Of a stretch of 64,000 bases of DNA, positions 8,521-15,986 are shown piece by piece (the first letter of the stretch is position 1; every line of letters begins with the position of its first letter). Below the pieces are notes generated by a model, which made no database searches, was not told the origin of the DNA, and saw only the letters and a program-made list of their open reading frames with translations. The translations under genes were made by a program, and so were the position numbers. Location: the NCBI RefSeq assembly GCF_900188445.1, contig NZ_FZOR01000021.1, positions 79,407 to 143,406 of the forward strand. Direction: 5' to 3'. This DNA is from Actinomadura meyerae (GTDB taxonomy: Bacteria > Actinomycetota > Actinomycetes > Streptosporangiales > Streptosporangiaceae).

Positions 8521-8805
8521 ATGAAGAACATGGAGCTCGCGGTCGGGGTCGGCCTGATCGTGCTCGGCCTGATCTGCTGCGGCACCTGCCTGTTCCGGGC
8601 CGGGCGCCGCAGGGAACTGGAGGGGCTTCAGTACATCGCCGTCTCCAACGTCTTCATGGGCGTGTGGCTGGTCATGTTCGCTCTGGACAAGTCGGACGGG
8701 GCCGCCGGCGCCGTGATGCTGGTGTCGATGGTCCTCGGTCTGGGCGCGGGCGTCCTGGTGCTGATCAACACGGTCCGCCAGGCGAGGAAAGACCCTTTCG
8801 ACTGA
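8521..8805 (+). CDS. Small membrane protein
   Basis: A 94-residue protein with three hydrophobic segments (AVGVGLIVLGLICCGTCLF; a middle segment around VFMGVWLVMFA; and VMLVSMVLGLGAGVLVLI). It ends in a charged tail (RQARKDPFD). I do not recognise the family. It starts at ATG behind GAGGCG and ends 8 bases before the stop of the convergent gene at 8813. Codon use is similar to its neighbours, which supports a real gene. Confidence 0.65.
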   Translation: MKNMELAVGVGLIVLGLICCGTCLFRAGRRRELEGLQYIAVSNVFMGVWLVMFALDKSDGAAGAVMLVSMVLGLGAGVLVLINTVRQARKDPFD

Positions 8806-8812
8806 CCGCGCC

Positions 8813-9247
8813 TCAGAATTCCCGCCGGGGGTCGAGGGTGAGTTTGCGCATGACCCTGTTCAGCCGCGAATTCCGGTACGCGTCCAGGCAGGCGGGGCGC
8901 TCGGTGAAGCCGGCGTCGCCGTCCAGCCACCGGACGTACCCGGGCAGCAGCCACCTCGGGGAATGCACGTAGACGACGATCGAGACCAGCAGGAGCAGGA
9001 AGGCGATCGCCAGCATCACCGCGACCACGACGCCGGGGACGACCGTGGCCACCAGCAGGGCCGCGGTGATCAGCAGCATGGACGACGCGAACCAAGCCCC
9101 GGCGAGGGGCGCGTACGGCCAACGGAAGAAGCCGTCGTTCCCGTGCCAGGAATGCCAGCGCCCCCGGTACGCGGCGATCCCGAGCAGGAGTATCACGGCG
9201 AGGATCGGCAGGAAGACCGCCGCCGCGACGATGATACGGAGCGACAC
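8813..9247 (-). CDS. Membrane protein of unknown function
   Basis: The 144-residue product has an N-terminal membrane segment (IIVAAAVFLPILAVILLLGIAAY), a short linker, and two adjacent hydrophobic segments. The 45-residue C-terminus is soluble and ends LTLDPRREF. No family is recognised. It lies 21 bases after the WXG-like gene on the same strand and may be the last gene of that operon. Confidence 0.7.
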   Translation of the reverse strand: MSLRIIVAAAVFLPILAVILLLGIAAYRGRWHSWHGNDGFFRWPYAPLAGAWFASSMLLITAALLVATVVPGVVVAVMLAIAFLLLLVSIVVYVHSPRWLLPGYVRWLDGDAGFTERPACLDAYRNSRLNRVMRKLTLDPRREF

Positions 9248-9268
9248 GATGCACCTCGTCCGGCCGCG

Positions 9269-10237
9269 TCAGCGGTGGGGCTGGGTCTTGTCGACGTAGT
9301 TGCGTCCGGGGTCGGGCTCGCCGTCCTCGCCGCTGCCGTACTCGTCGCCCTTGATGCCGGCGGCTCCGGCGAGCTTCTCGCCGCCCGCGACGAGGACGGG
9401 CCCGCCGTTAGCGGTGTCGACGGCGCCGAGCCCCGTGACGCCCCGCTCCAGCCCGGTGAGCGGCGCGACACGGCTCGACTGCGGTATGCCCGTCCACTTC
9501 CCGGCCTGCCCCTCGCCCATGAACTTGGCGGTGAACTTCTGCTCCAGGAAGTTGAGGGTCCCCTTCAGCATGTCGTCGAGCCCGTTGACCGTGGCCTGGC
9601 CGAAGGTCTTGAACACGTCGTCGTTGCCGTGGCCCCACTGCCAGGCGATGTTGCCCGCGCAGGCGAGGCCGAAGATCCCGGCGGTGGCGCCGAACGTGAT
9701 CGTCAGCACCTTCGAGCCCATGCTGAGCACCCGGTAGGCCATGGTCGCGAACTGGTTCGCCTGCGCTTCGAGCTCGACGGCCGCGGGGGCCCCGATGATG
9801 CTGCCCGCCGCGATGCAGATGGCCGCGGCGAAGATCCCGAGCAGCGTGATGATGATGAACATCAGGTAGATGAACACCGCGATCATGACGGCGAGGATCC
9901 ACAGCGCGATGGCGACGACCCAGGCCGTGGCGATCGCGGCCTCGAGCTGCTGCCGGTACTCCTCGGCCCGCTGCTCGAAGGCGGTGCGGTCGTCGCCCTC
10001 CCAGGCGGTCTGCTGGACGCCGCGCGTCAGTGTCTCGATCTGCTCCTTGGCCTTGGTGAGCTCGTCGATCGTCTCCTTCCACCCGTCGGCGGCGTCCCAG
10101 ATCTTCTTGGGGTCGCCCTGGGCCTGGTACACGATCGGGTTCATCGGAATGGCGGCGGGGATCACCGTGGAGACGAAGATGCACTCGTACATCGCGGCCT
10201 GGGCGAGGCCCTTCGCGGCCCCCAGAACGTCGGTCAT
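9269..10237 (-). CDS. WXG-like T7SS substrate with internal membrane segments
   Basis: Residues 45-100 form a WXG100-like helical hairpin with the turn TAWEGDDRTAFEQRAEEY. Two long hydrophobic segments follow (WVVAIALWILAVMIAVFIYLMFIIITLLGIFAAA and beyond). The C-terminal 130 residues are mixed and soluble, with GGPVLVAGGEKLAG. The layout (WXG-like domain, membrane helices, C-terminal domain) is seen in T7SS-exported actinomycete proteins. I see no toxin motif in the C-terminus. Its ATG overlaps the upstream stop (TGATG), so it is coupled to the Pro-rich gene at 10237-10719. Confidence 0.8.
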   Translation of the reverse strand: MTDVLGAAKGLAQAAMYECIFVSTVIPAAIPMNPIVYQAQGDPKKIWDAADGWKETIDELTKAKEQIETLTRGVQQTAWEGDDRTAFEQRAEEYRQQLEAAIATAWVVAIALWILAVMIAVFIYLMFIIITLLGIFAAAICIAAGSIIGAPAAVELEAQANQFATMAYRVLSMGSKVLTITFGATAGIFGLACAGNIAWQWGHGNDDVFKTFGQATVNGLDDMLKGTLNFLEQKFTAKFMGEGQAGKWTGIPQSSRVAPLTGLERGVTGLGAVDTANGGPVLVAGGEKLAGAAGIKGDEYGSGEDGEPDPGRNYVDKTQPHR

Positions 10238-10719
10238 CAGGAGCCCTTCTTGATCGTCGACTTGCGGTCGGCCTCGTCCTGGATCTTGGCGGCCTGGTGC
10301 AGCCTGTCGTTGAAGTCCATGAGCAGCTTCGTCTTGTCGATGAGGTCCTGGTCGGTGAACTCGATCAGTTCGGTGTAGGCCGTCGCGCAGAAGAAGCCGA
10401 AGGTCGTGAACGCGTCGGGCTGGGCATCGCGCGGCTTGACGTTCAGCTTGTACCGGGCGCTCTTGAGAATGGCACCGACGTCCTTCTCCAGGGCGTCGCC
10501 GAGCCGTTTCAGTGATTCGGGGGAGAAATGCACCTGGCCGGTCGCCTTGGCGCCGGCGTTCGGCGCCGGCGTCGCGGGAGTGGGCGTCGGCGCTGGTGCC
10601 GGCGCGGGACGGCCCCCGGTGGACGGTGTCCCGGAAGGGGACGCGCCCGGCGGGGACGCACTGGGGGCCGGAGTCGGACTCGGCCCGTTGATGATGTTGT
10701 TGATCTTGTTATCGCCCAT
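10237..10719 (-). CDS. Pro-rich N-terminus protein of the WXG/YbaB operon
   Basis: The 160-residue protein starts MGDNKINNIINGPSP, then has about 45 residues rich in Pro, Ala, Ser and Thr. A helical domain follows (VHFSPESLKRLGDALEKD ... FTDQDLIDKTKLLMDFNDRL). The helical part recalls EspC/ESX-associated chaperone-like proteins, but no clear family is visible. It shares a TGATG junction with the WXG-like gene and follows the YbaB-like gene after 41 bases. A role as a partner for the WXG-like substrate is inferred from this operon. Confidence 0.7.
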   Translation of the reverse strand: MGDNKINNIINGPSPTPAPSASPPGASPSGTPSTGGRPAPAPAPTPTPATPAPNAGAKATGQVHFSPESLKRLGDALEKDVGAILKSARYKLNVKPRDAQPDAFTTFGFFCATAYTELIEFTDQDLIDKTKLLMDFNDRLHQAAKIQDEADRKSTIKKGS

Positions 10720-10760
10720 CCGTCACTCCGTCCTCGATGCTCGGGTACTCGCGGACCGCG

Positions 10761-11222
10761 TCACCGGGGCGGAGCCTGCCCGGAGATGCCGAGGTTGCGC
10801 TGCAGCTGCTCGATCATTCCCTGCGTCTCCCGGCCGGCCTTCTCGAACATGCCCTGGACCTCGCCGAGCGTCTCCTTCAGCGCCTCCTTGTTCCGCATCA
10901 GCTCTAGGGGGTTCACCGAGTCCCCGTACTCGAAGGCGGCGAGCTCCTCGACCTGCCGGTCGAGGTCGCGACGGGCGGCCTTGACGGTGCTGCGGATGGC
11001 CTCCGCCAGCTCCTCGGCCGGCATCCGCATCGCCCGCGGATCGATGTGCAACTCCGCGACCGGGTCGTCCGCGCTGCTCGTGACCCGGACGCGCGCGTCG
11101 GCCGATTCGGCGTGCCCGGTGAGTTGCGCCGTCTGCTCCCGGAGCGCCGCCATCTTCGCCACGCGCTGCTGCGCGTCCTCGACGAGCTTGTCCATGTCGA
11201 AGTCATTGGCGCTGAACATCAT
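10761..11222 (-). CDS. YbaB/EbfC-family protein
   Basis: The 153-residue protein matches the YbaB/EbfC fold: a long N-terminal helix, beta strands (ADARVRVTSSADDPVAELHIDP), then MPAEELAEAIRSTVKAARRDLD. Members bind DNA in other bacteria. In actinomycetes such genes often sit directly upstream of T7SS substrates, as here, so a role in secretion or regulation is possible. It starts ATGATG behind GGGGAG, is the first gene of a three- or four-gene minus-strand operon, and has a paralogue at the head of the toxin operon (30150-30551). Confidence 0.85.
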   Translation of the reverse strand: MMFSANDFDMDKLVEDAQQRVAKMAALREQTAQLTGHAESADARVRVTSSADDPVAELHIDPRAMRMPAEELAEAIRSTVKAARRDLDRQVEELAAFEYGDSVNPLELMRNKEALKETLGEVQGMFEKAGRETQGMIEQLQRNLGISGQAPPR

Positions 11223-11250
11223 GGGACTCCCCGGCCGTCCGCGACGGTGT

Positions 11251-11266
11251 TTCGAGTTCGCTCGAA
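11251..11266. repeat. Perfect 6-base inverted repeat upstream of the YbaB operon
   Basis: TTCGAG and CTCGAA flank TTCG, about 30 bases upstream of the YbaB-like start. It may be a repressor site or an RNA hairpin in the leader. Confidence 0.4.
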
Positions 11267-11303
11267 TAGTTGATCAACGATTGCGGCCACTGTAGTGGCC
11301 GGT

Positions 11304-11325
11304 ATCGCCCATCGTGGGCGATTTT
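11304..11325 (+). terminator. Hairpin with short T-run
   Basis: ATCGCCCA and TGGGCGAT form 8 pairs around TCG, followed by TTTT. It looks like an intrinsic terminator, but no gene on the plus strand ends here, so it may be an attenuator in the leader of the gene at 11538 or the end of an unannotated short transcript. Confidence 0.45.
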
Positions 11326-11537
11326 CTGAAAAGGTTGGTTCGGTGGTCGCCGGCAAAGCCGCGAAAGTGGCCCGTCGGCATGGTCTTCGACTCCACCGGC
11401 GCCCTGACCAGTTCCATGGAACTTCATATCGGACGACCAAAAACCCGCTCTTCGGCGGATGCAAAAACCGGAGGGATGTCGGCCCTGGAGATACTCTGGC
11501 GCTCCAGACGGTGGACTGATTCTGAAGAGGTCTTGTT

Positions 11538-11873
11538 GTGCCTGTGATCATTGGCACCGTGGCGTACGCGCTGCTGGGGCTCGCCTGTGTCGCCGCCGGA
11601 GTGCGGACTCGCAACGCCGTGGGGAGCTATTCGGTCTCCCGCGGCGTCAAGGTGCCTTATGCGGAGTTGCCGCATCGGGAGCGGATGCGCACGGGGAACG
11701 CGCTTCTCGTGCTCGGCGCGCTCCTGCTGCTGTGCACTCCGTTCACGGTCCTGCCGGAGGCCGCCGTGGCGGTGCTCTTCCTCGCGGCGCTCTGCTCCTT
11801 CGTCGCCTATGCGGTGATCCAGATGGGGCTGCGGAGGGCAGCACAGGAGATCGCGCGGCAGAGGGCCAGCTAG
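11538..11873 (+). CDS. Small membrane protein
   Basis: A 111-residue protein with an N-terminal hydrophobic segment (VIIGTVAYALLGLACVAAG), a short soluble stretch and two more hydrophobic segments (ALLVLGALLLLCTPFTVL and AAVAVLFLAALCSFVAYAVI). It ends with a charged helix. The family is unknown. GTG start with GAAGAGG upstream. Its stop is 25 bases from the convergent end of the immunity-like cluster. Confidence 0.65.
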   Translation: MPVIIGTVAYALLGLACVAAGVRTRNAVGSYSVSRGVKVPYAELPHRERMRTGNALLVLGALLLLCTPFTVLPEAAVAVLFLAALCSFVAYAVIQMGLRRAAQEIARQRAS

Positions 11874-11898
11874 CCGAGCGCGGTCGGGTTGCGCGGTC

Positions 11899-13101
11899 TC
11901 ACATGGGAGGTGGGACCAGAAGGCGGTGCCAGCGGAGGGTGCGCTTGGCGCGCTCGCGCGTGGCGGGGTCTTCCGCGGGGAGCTGGGCGTTGTTGTCCCG
12001 GATGTGGCGCAGGAGGTCGGGCTCCGGCGGGATGTCGTGGTGCTCCAGGTGGTGGGGGACGCCGCCGAGCCAGATCCAGGTGCCGTCCGTCTGGTAGGTG
12101 TCGGGGACGTTGGCGGGGCGCGCGGGGTCGAAGGCGTCGGTGAACAGGCGGCCGCTGTCGTACACGACCGGGGCCTCGCGCAGGTAGCGCAGGACGGCGT
12201 CGCGTTCGGCCGCGTCCAGGGCGGGGCGCTGCATGACTTCCGGGTCGCCCGGGACCGGGTTGTTGGCCAGGCGCAGCGACTGCTCGTGGACGTCCGCGCG
12301 CTCGCGGAGGGCGGCCAGGGACGGTGCTTCCTGCACGGCCGCGTCGGGCGGGACGGCGCCCGCGACGGGGTCGGCGGGCATGGCGCGGCAGTGGGAGAGG
12401 ACCTCGGAGGCCGGGACGTTCCGCGCGTACAGGTCGCGGAGGCGCTGGATCCAGACGCCGGCGGCGTCGCCGCCGAGGGCGGCCGCGTCGGTGCGGGCCA
12501 GGAACAGCGCGGCGGTGCCGCCCTGCCAGAGGTAGCCGAGGACGACGTCGCCCTGGACGACCGGCAGGTACTGGACGGGGCCGTCGGTGGTCAGGTCGTA
12601 GCCGGGGGGCAGTTCGAAGTGGAGCGGCCCCCAGCCCTCCGACCGGTCCATCGGGGTGCCGTCGGGGAACACGCCGTCGCTGAGGGACTCCCACGGGGAG
12701 CGTTCGGCGTCCGGGTTGGCCAGGTCGGCCAGCGTGGCCCTGCTGTCCGCGGTCTCCTCGCGGGCGTCGGCCGGGACGCCGCCGCCGCGCGGGTCCTCGG
12801 GGCGGCCGATCCACTGGCGGATCGCCTCGCGGGACGGCAGGCCCTGCTGGTAGGACTCCCGGAGCCGCTCCGACCACACGGCGGGGGCTCCGAACGCCTC
12901 GTCCAGGTACTGGTTGCGGCGGATGAAGCCGGCGGACTCGTCGTCCATCCCCGCCCAGAGGTATCCGATGTGGAGGCCGTTCAGCATCACCGGCAGGTAC
13001 ACGATCGGCTTGCGGGTCCGGTGGGAGTAGGACGTGCTCGACTCCGCGAAGGCGGGCACCGGGGGGACGCCCTGCGGGCCGTTCGGCGGGGGAAGGTTCA
13101 T
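11899..13101 (-). CDS. Mosaic protein: two GYLW modules plus TDGTWIW module (candidate immunity protein)
   Basis: The 400-residue protein has no signal or membrane segment. Two repeats of an 85-residue module are visible (IVYLPVMLNGLHIGYLWAG ... and VQYLPVVQGDVVLGYLWQG ...). They are joined by a linker with DGTPMDRSEGWGPL. The last 95 residues are a different module (VPDTYQTDGTWIWLGG ... PPEPDLLRHIR), also found at the end of the next gene upstream. The first module pair also occurs in the gene at 17411. Its start overlaps the upstream stop (ATGA). As the last gene of a cluster behind a giant toxin, it is a candidate immunity protein; no biochemical function is recognised. Confidence 0.75.
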   Translation of the reverse strand: MNLPPPNGPQGVPPVPAFAESSTSYSHRTRKPIVYLPVMLNGLHIGYLWAGMDDESAGFIRRNQYLDEAFGAPAVWSERLRESYQQGLPSREAIRQWIGRPEDPRGGGVPADAREETADSRATLADLANPDAERSPWESLSDGVFPDGTPMDRSEGWGPLHFELPPGYDLTTDGPVQYLPVVQGDVVLGYLWQGGTAALFLARTDAAALGGDAAGVWIQRLRDLYARNVPASEVLSHCRAMPADPVAGAVPPDAAVQEAPSLAALRERADVHEQSLRLANNPVPGDPEVMQRPALDAAERDAVLRYLREAPVVYDSGRLFTDAFDPARPANVPDTYQTDGTWIWLGGVPHHLEHHDIPPEPDLLRHIRDNNAQLPAEDPATRERAKRTLRWHRLLVPPPM

Positions 13102-13910
13102 GACGACTCCGAGCCGGTGATGGTCGCGACCGCGGCGGAGCGGACGTTGTCGGCGACGTCCGGCACCCGGAACCCGGCCTGCCGGATGTGGGCGGCGAGC
13201 TCGGGCTCCGGCGGGACGCCGTGGGCGCGCAGGTAGTAGCCGACGGCGCCGGGCCAGATCCAGGTGCCGTCGGTGTGGTAGGTCAGCGGGACGTTACGGG
13301 CGTGCTCGGGGTCGAGGGCGTCGCTGTCGTAGCTGCGGGCCGCCAGCACGATCGGGGCCTGCTCCAGGTAGCGGACCATCGGCTCCCGCTCGTCCCCGGG
13401 GACCTCGGGCCGCCGCACCTCGGGCCGCCCGTCGGGGGAGGTGCCGTCGAAGGGGCGGGCGATGCGCATGCCCTCCGAAGCCGGGGCGCCCAGCCAGGCC
13501 GGGACGTGCTCGGCGTCGCGGGGGAACCTGCGGAGCTCGGCCTCCGGGGTGTCCGGCGGCGGCGGGGTCTGCCACTGCGGCTCGCCGTCGCGGTCGTAGC
13601 GGACGTCGTAGGTGAACGGGAACGTCAGCGTGAAGGTGGCGGTGAACCAGGTGCCGAGGCCGGGCGCGTACATGCCGGCGCGCAGCCGCTCGAACAGCTC
13701 GCCGAGCGCGGCGGGCACGTCGAAGGGGGCGGGCAGGCCCGGCCCGGTGACCAGGCGGAGCTGCCCGAGGGTCTCGGTGTGCCGCCCGAGCGAGCGGTGC
13801 ACGACCGTGCACTCCCCCCACCCGGGAGGCAGGATGTGCGTCAGCAGCAGGGTGATCTGCTGGAGCAGGTCGTTCTGCTCGACGGGGTTCAGCGACCCGT
13901 TCTCGCTCAC
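13098..13910 (-). CDS. YezG-like immunity domain fused to TDGTWIW module
   Basis: Residues 10-140 resemble the YezG (DUF600) immunity family: ITLLLTHILPPGWGECTVVH, then GMYAPGLGTWFTATFTLTF, a TYDVRYDRDGEP strand and FPRDAEHVPAWL. YezG proteins neutralise cognate LXG/T7SS toxins in Bacillus. Residues 185-270 carry the TDGTWIW module (YHTDGTWIWPGAVGYYL) shared with the following gene. SD AGAGGTAA precedes GTG 13910. The gene overlaps its successor by 4 bases. The immunity role is inferred from the family and from the position behind the toxin. Confidence 0.8.
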   Translation of the reverse strand: MSENGSLNPVEQNDLLQQITLLLTHILPPGWGECTVVHRSLGRHTETLGQLRLVTGPGLPAPFDVPAALGELFERLRAGMYAPGLGTWFTATFTLTFPFTYDVRYDRDGEPQWQTPPPPDTPEAELRRFPRDAEHVPAWLGAPASEGMRIARPFDGTSPDGRPEVRRPEVPGDEREPMVRYLEQAPIVLAARSYDSDALDPEHARNVPLTYHTDGTWIWPGAVGYYLRAHGVPPEPELAAHIRQAGFRVPDVADNVRSAAVATITGSESS

Positions 13911-13950
13911 GACTTACCTCTTTCCGTCCGTCGGGGGCTGGCCTTGGGAG

Positions 13951-14436
13951 TCATCCGCCGTGCGCGTCCGCGCCCTGGCCGAGCCGCTCGCGCAGCCAGC
14001 CGGGGACGTGCGCGTCGTCGCGGGGGAACAGGGCCAGGTCGCGGGCCCATTCCTCGGGCGCGGCGGGCGGCTCCCAACCGGGGTCGAAGTCGGCGTTGAA
14101 GCTGACCCAGTAGGCGCTCGGCGGGTCCATCATGAACCGCATCCCGAACCAGGTGCCCTCACCGGGCCGGTACATCATGGACCGCAGCTCCGCGGCGATC
14201 TGCGCGCACTCGCGGGGCGGGTCGGCGGCGGGGGAGGACCCGTCCGGCATGATCACCGAGAGGCGGAGGTCGGTGACGCCGGCCAGCATGAGGATGCGCA
14301 GGTCGATGCGGCGCCAGCCGGCGGGCGCGACCTGCAGCAGGGCCATGCCGAGCCGCTGCGTCAGCTCTTCGTAGCGCTGCCGGTCGTACGGCCGCGGTCC
14401 CTGCGGCACCGGAACCTCGGCGGGGGGCTGGTTCAT
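13951..14436 (-). CDS. YezG-like immunity protein
   Basis: The 161-residue protein is almost wholly a YezG-like domain. It has RLGMALLQVAPAGWRRIDLR near the start, then SMMYRPGEGTWFGMRF, a YWVSFNADFDPGWEPP strand, and the end block LFPRDDAHVPGWL. The same end block (FPRDxxHVPxWL) appears in its neighbour at 13098, showing duplication. No signal peptide is present, as expected for a cytosolic immunity protein. ATG 14436 is chosen because it gives the full domain; the open frame extends far upstream only as a shadow of the next gene. Confidence 0.8.
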   Translation of the reverse strand: MNQPPAEVPVPQGPRPYDRQRYEELTQRLGMALLQVAPAGWRRIDLRILMLAGVTDLRLSVIMPDGSSPAADPPRECAQIAAELRSMMYRPGEGTWFGMRFMMDPPSAYWVSFNADFDPGWEPPAAPEEWARDLALFPRDDAHVPGWLRERLGQGADAHGG

Positions 14437-14525
14437 CGCGTCGCTGCTCCTCTCTCCGTCGCGCAAGTCTATTGCTCCCGTGCCCGGTGGCCGTGCGGTC
14501 CGGACGTGTTCGTGCCGGGATGCGG

Positions 14526-15959
14526 CTATCCGCCGGTCTCCCACTGGTCGCGCGGCGGGACGGGGTCGCCGCCGGGGCCGCTGATCTCGGTGAGGTCGCC
14601 GTCCCGGACGTGGTCGATGATCGCGCGCGGCAGGTCGTAGCCCCGGCCGCGGTTCTCCGGCAGCCGCTTGGGGCCCCGCTCGCCGGAGCGGCGGAACGTC
14701 CGGCCTTCGGGGCGGAGGGGCGTCGCGCGGAGGGGCCGCAGCACCCGGAAGGTGCGGGGCGGCTCGTCGGGGTAGCCGTCCAGCTCGCGCCATTCGATCG
14801 GCGTGCCGATGGTGAACAGCTTTCCGAGGCTGGTGGATTCGTAGGTGTCCAACTCCGTGCCGGGTTCCAGCACCACGTCCTCGACCGGGGGCGGGGTGAC
14901 CTCGGCCGCCTTGGGGAGCGATGTCCCGATGTGCCACTCGAAGATCTGGTGGGTGCTGACGAAGTCGCCCGTGGCGGGCACCGGGCCCGGGTGGACGACG
15001 AAGTACCCGCCCGGCCGGTTGTCGAGCGGTGACAGCGCGAAGAAGCGGCGGTCCCGCAGGTCGGCGCCGCGCGGCCGTTCGGCGGCGATCGAGCGGCGGA
15101 CCTGCCGCCCCCCGTTCCCGCCGTTGGCGGTGAGCCGCCAGGCGTGGACGCCCTGGGCGCGGTTGACGGACTCGTCCAGCGCTCCGGCGCCCCGCAGCAC
15201 CGAGGAGTTCACCTCGGCTCCGGCCTCGGCGAGCACGGCGCCCGCCGCGAACGCCACGGCGGCCGCCGGGCCGGTGAACGCCCGCTGCTCGACGCAGGCG
15301 CCGCCGTCCATGCGCGCGGCGAGCCATGCGGGCGGAAGGTGGAGGACCGACCAGCATCCGTCGGCGATCCCGCCGACCAGGAACCGGCCGGCCTGGCCTT
15401 CGGGCAGTATGTCGCGCAGTTTGGCGCGGGCCGTGTCGAACAGCCCGGCGAGACCGTCCGGGAGGGCGGCCGCGAGGTCCGATTCCGGCTGGGGTTCGAA
15501 GGCGTCCGGGGCGAACCGGTCCGCCGCCTCCTGGACGGCCGCCAGCTCCGCCATCCACTCCGGGACGCGGTGCGGTGCCTGCGGGAACGCGCGCAGCTCT
15601 TCGGCGGCCGCAGCCGGGGGGACCTCGTCCGCGAACAGGATCTCGTCCACGCTCTGGAACCGGACGTCCCACTCGGGGGCGGCGGAGGCGCGGAGGCGGA
15701 GCTTCAGGTTCATCTCCAGCCAGGTGCCCTCGCCGTCGATGTACATCAGCGAGCGGAGTTCGCGGACCAGCGGGTACACGCCGGTCGACGGGAGCCGCGC
15801 CTCGATCGGCCGCGCGGTGAAGGGAAGGACGGCCGTCTCGAACGAGGAGCCCACCGCGCGGTAGGAGAACTCCAGGGACTTCGCCCCGGCGGGCGCCAGC
15901 GGGGCGATCCGGGACGCGATCGCGTCCAGCCGCGCGTCCTGCTCAGCCGTGCTCAGCAC
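14526..15959 (-). CDS. YezG-like / central / TNT-like three-module protein
   Basis: This 477-residue protein has three parts. Residues 1-145 are YezG-like (SLMYIDGEGTWLEMNLKLRL; FPQAPHRVPEWM). Residues 165-265 are a central module (GRFLVGGIADGCWSVLHL) shared with the next gene upstream. Residues 366-460 resemble the TNT domain of NAD-glycohydrolase toxins (ELDTYES, IGTPIEWRELD, then RGYDLPRAIIDHV). The Gln usual in the TNT GGGxQY motif is not evident; an Arg lies near it (GRGYDLP). It may be an inactive relative, an immunity decoy or a toxin. GTG 15959 is preceded by GAGGTGAGGAAGA. The TNT link is by eye. Confidence 0.7.
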   Translation of the reverse strand: MLSTAEQDARLDAIASRIAPLAPAGAKSLEFSYRAVGSSFETAVLPFTARPIEARLPSTGVYPLVRELRSLMYIDGEGTWLEMNLKLRLRASAAPEWDVRFQSVDEILFADEVPPAAAAEELRAFPQAPHRVPEWMAELAAVQEAADRFAPDAFEPQPESDLAAALPDGLAGLFDTARAKLRDILPEGQAGRFLVGGIADGCWSVLHLPPAWLAARMDGGACVEQRAFTGPAAAVAFAAGAVLAEAGAEVNSSVLRGAGALDESVNRAQGVHAWRLTANGGNGGRQVRRSIAAERPRGADLRDRRFFALSPLDNRPGGYFVVHPGPVPATGDFVSTHQIFEWHIGTSLPKAAEVTPPPVEDVVLEPGTELDTYESTSLGKLFTIGTPIEWRELDGYPDEPPRTFRVLRPLRATPLRPEGRTFRRSGERGPKRLPENRGRGYDLPRAIIDHVRDGDLTEISGPGGDPVPPRDQWETGG

Positions 15960-15986
15960 TCTTCCTCACCTCCTCACCGGATGGGA

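Larger units (their letters stand above)
11223..11537. other. Divergent intergenic region with several inverted repeats
   Basis: This 315-base stretch separates the YbaB-like operon from a plus-strand membrane protein gene. It holds an inverted repeat at 11251-11266 (TTCGAG-TTCG-CTCGAA), a hairpin at 11284-11301 (CGGCCAC-TGTA-GTGGCCG), and a hairpin with a short T-run at 11304-11325. A small plus-strand reading frame at 11295-11519 has no Shine-Dalgarno site and no recognisable features. I see no convincing gene. Confidence 0.6.

Noticed and set aside
11295..11519. 74-residue plus-strand frame in the divergent region
   Set aside because: No Shine-Dalgarno site, overlaps hairpins, no family features.
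13951..15672. 573-residue single protein from the long open frame
   Set aside because: Only its last 161 codons encode a YezG-like protein; the earlier part is a shadow of the YezG/TNT-like gene.
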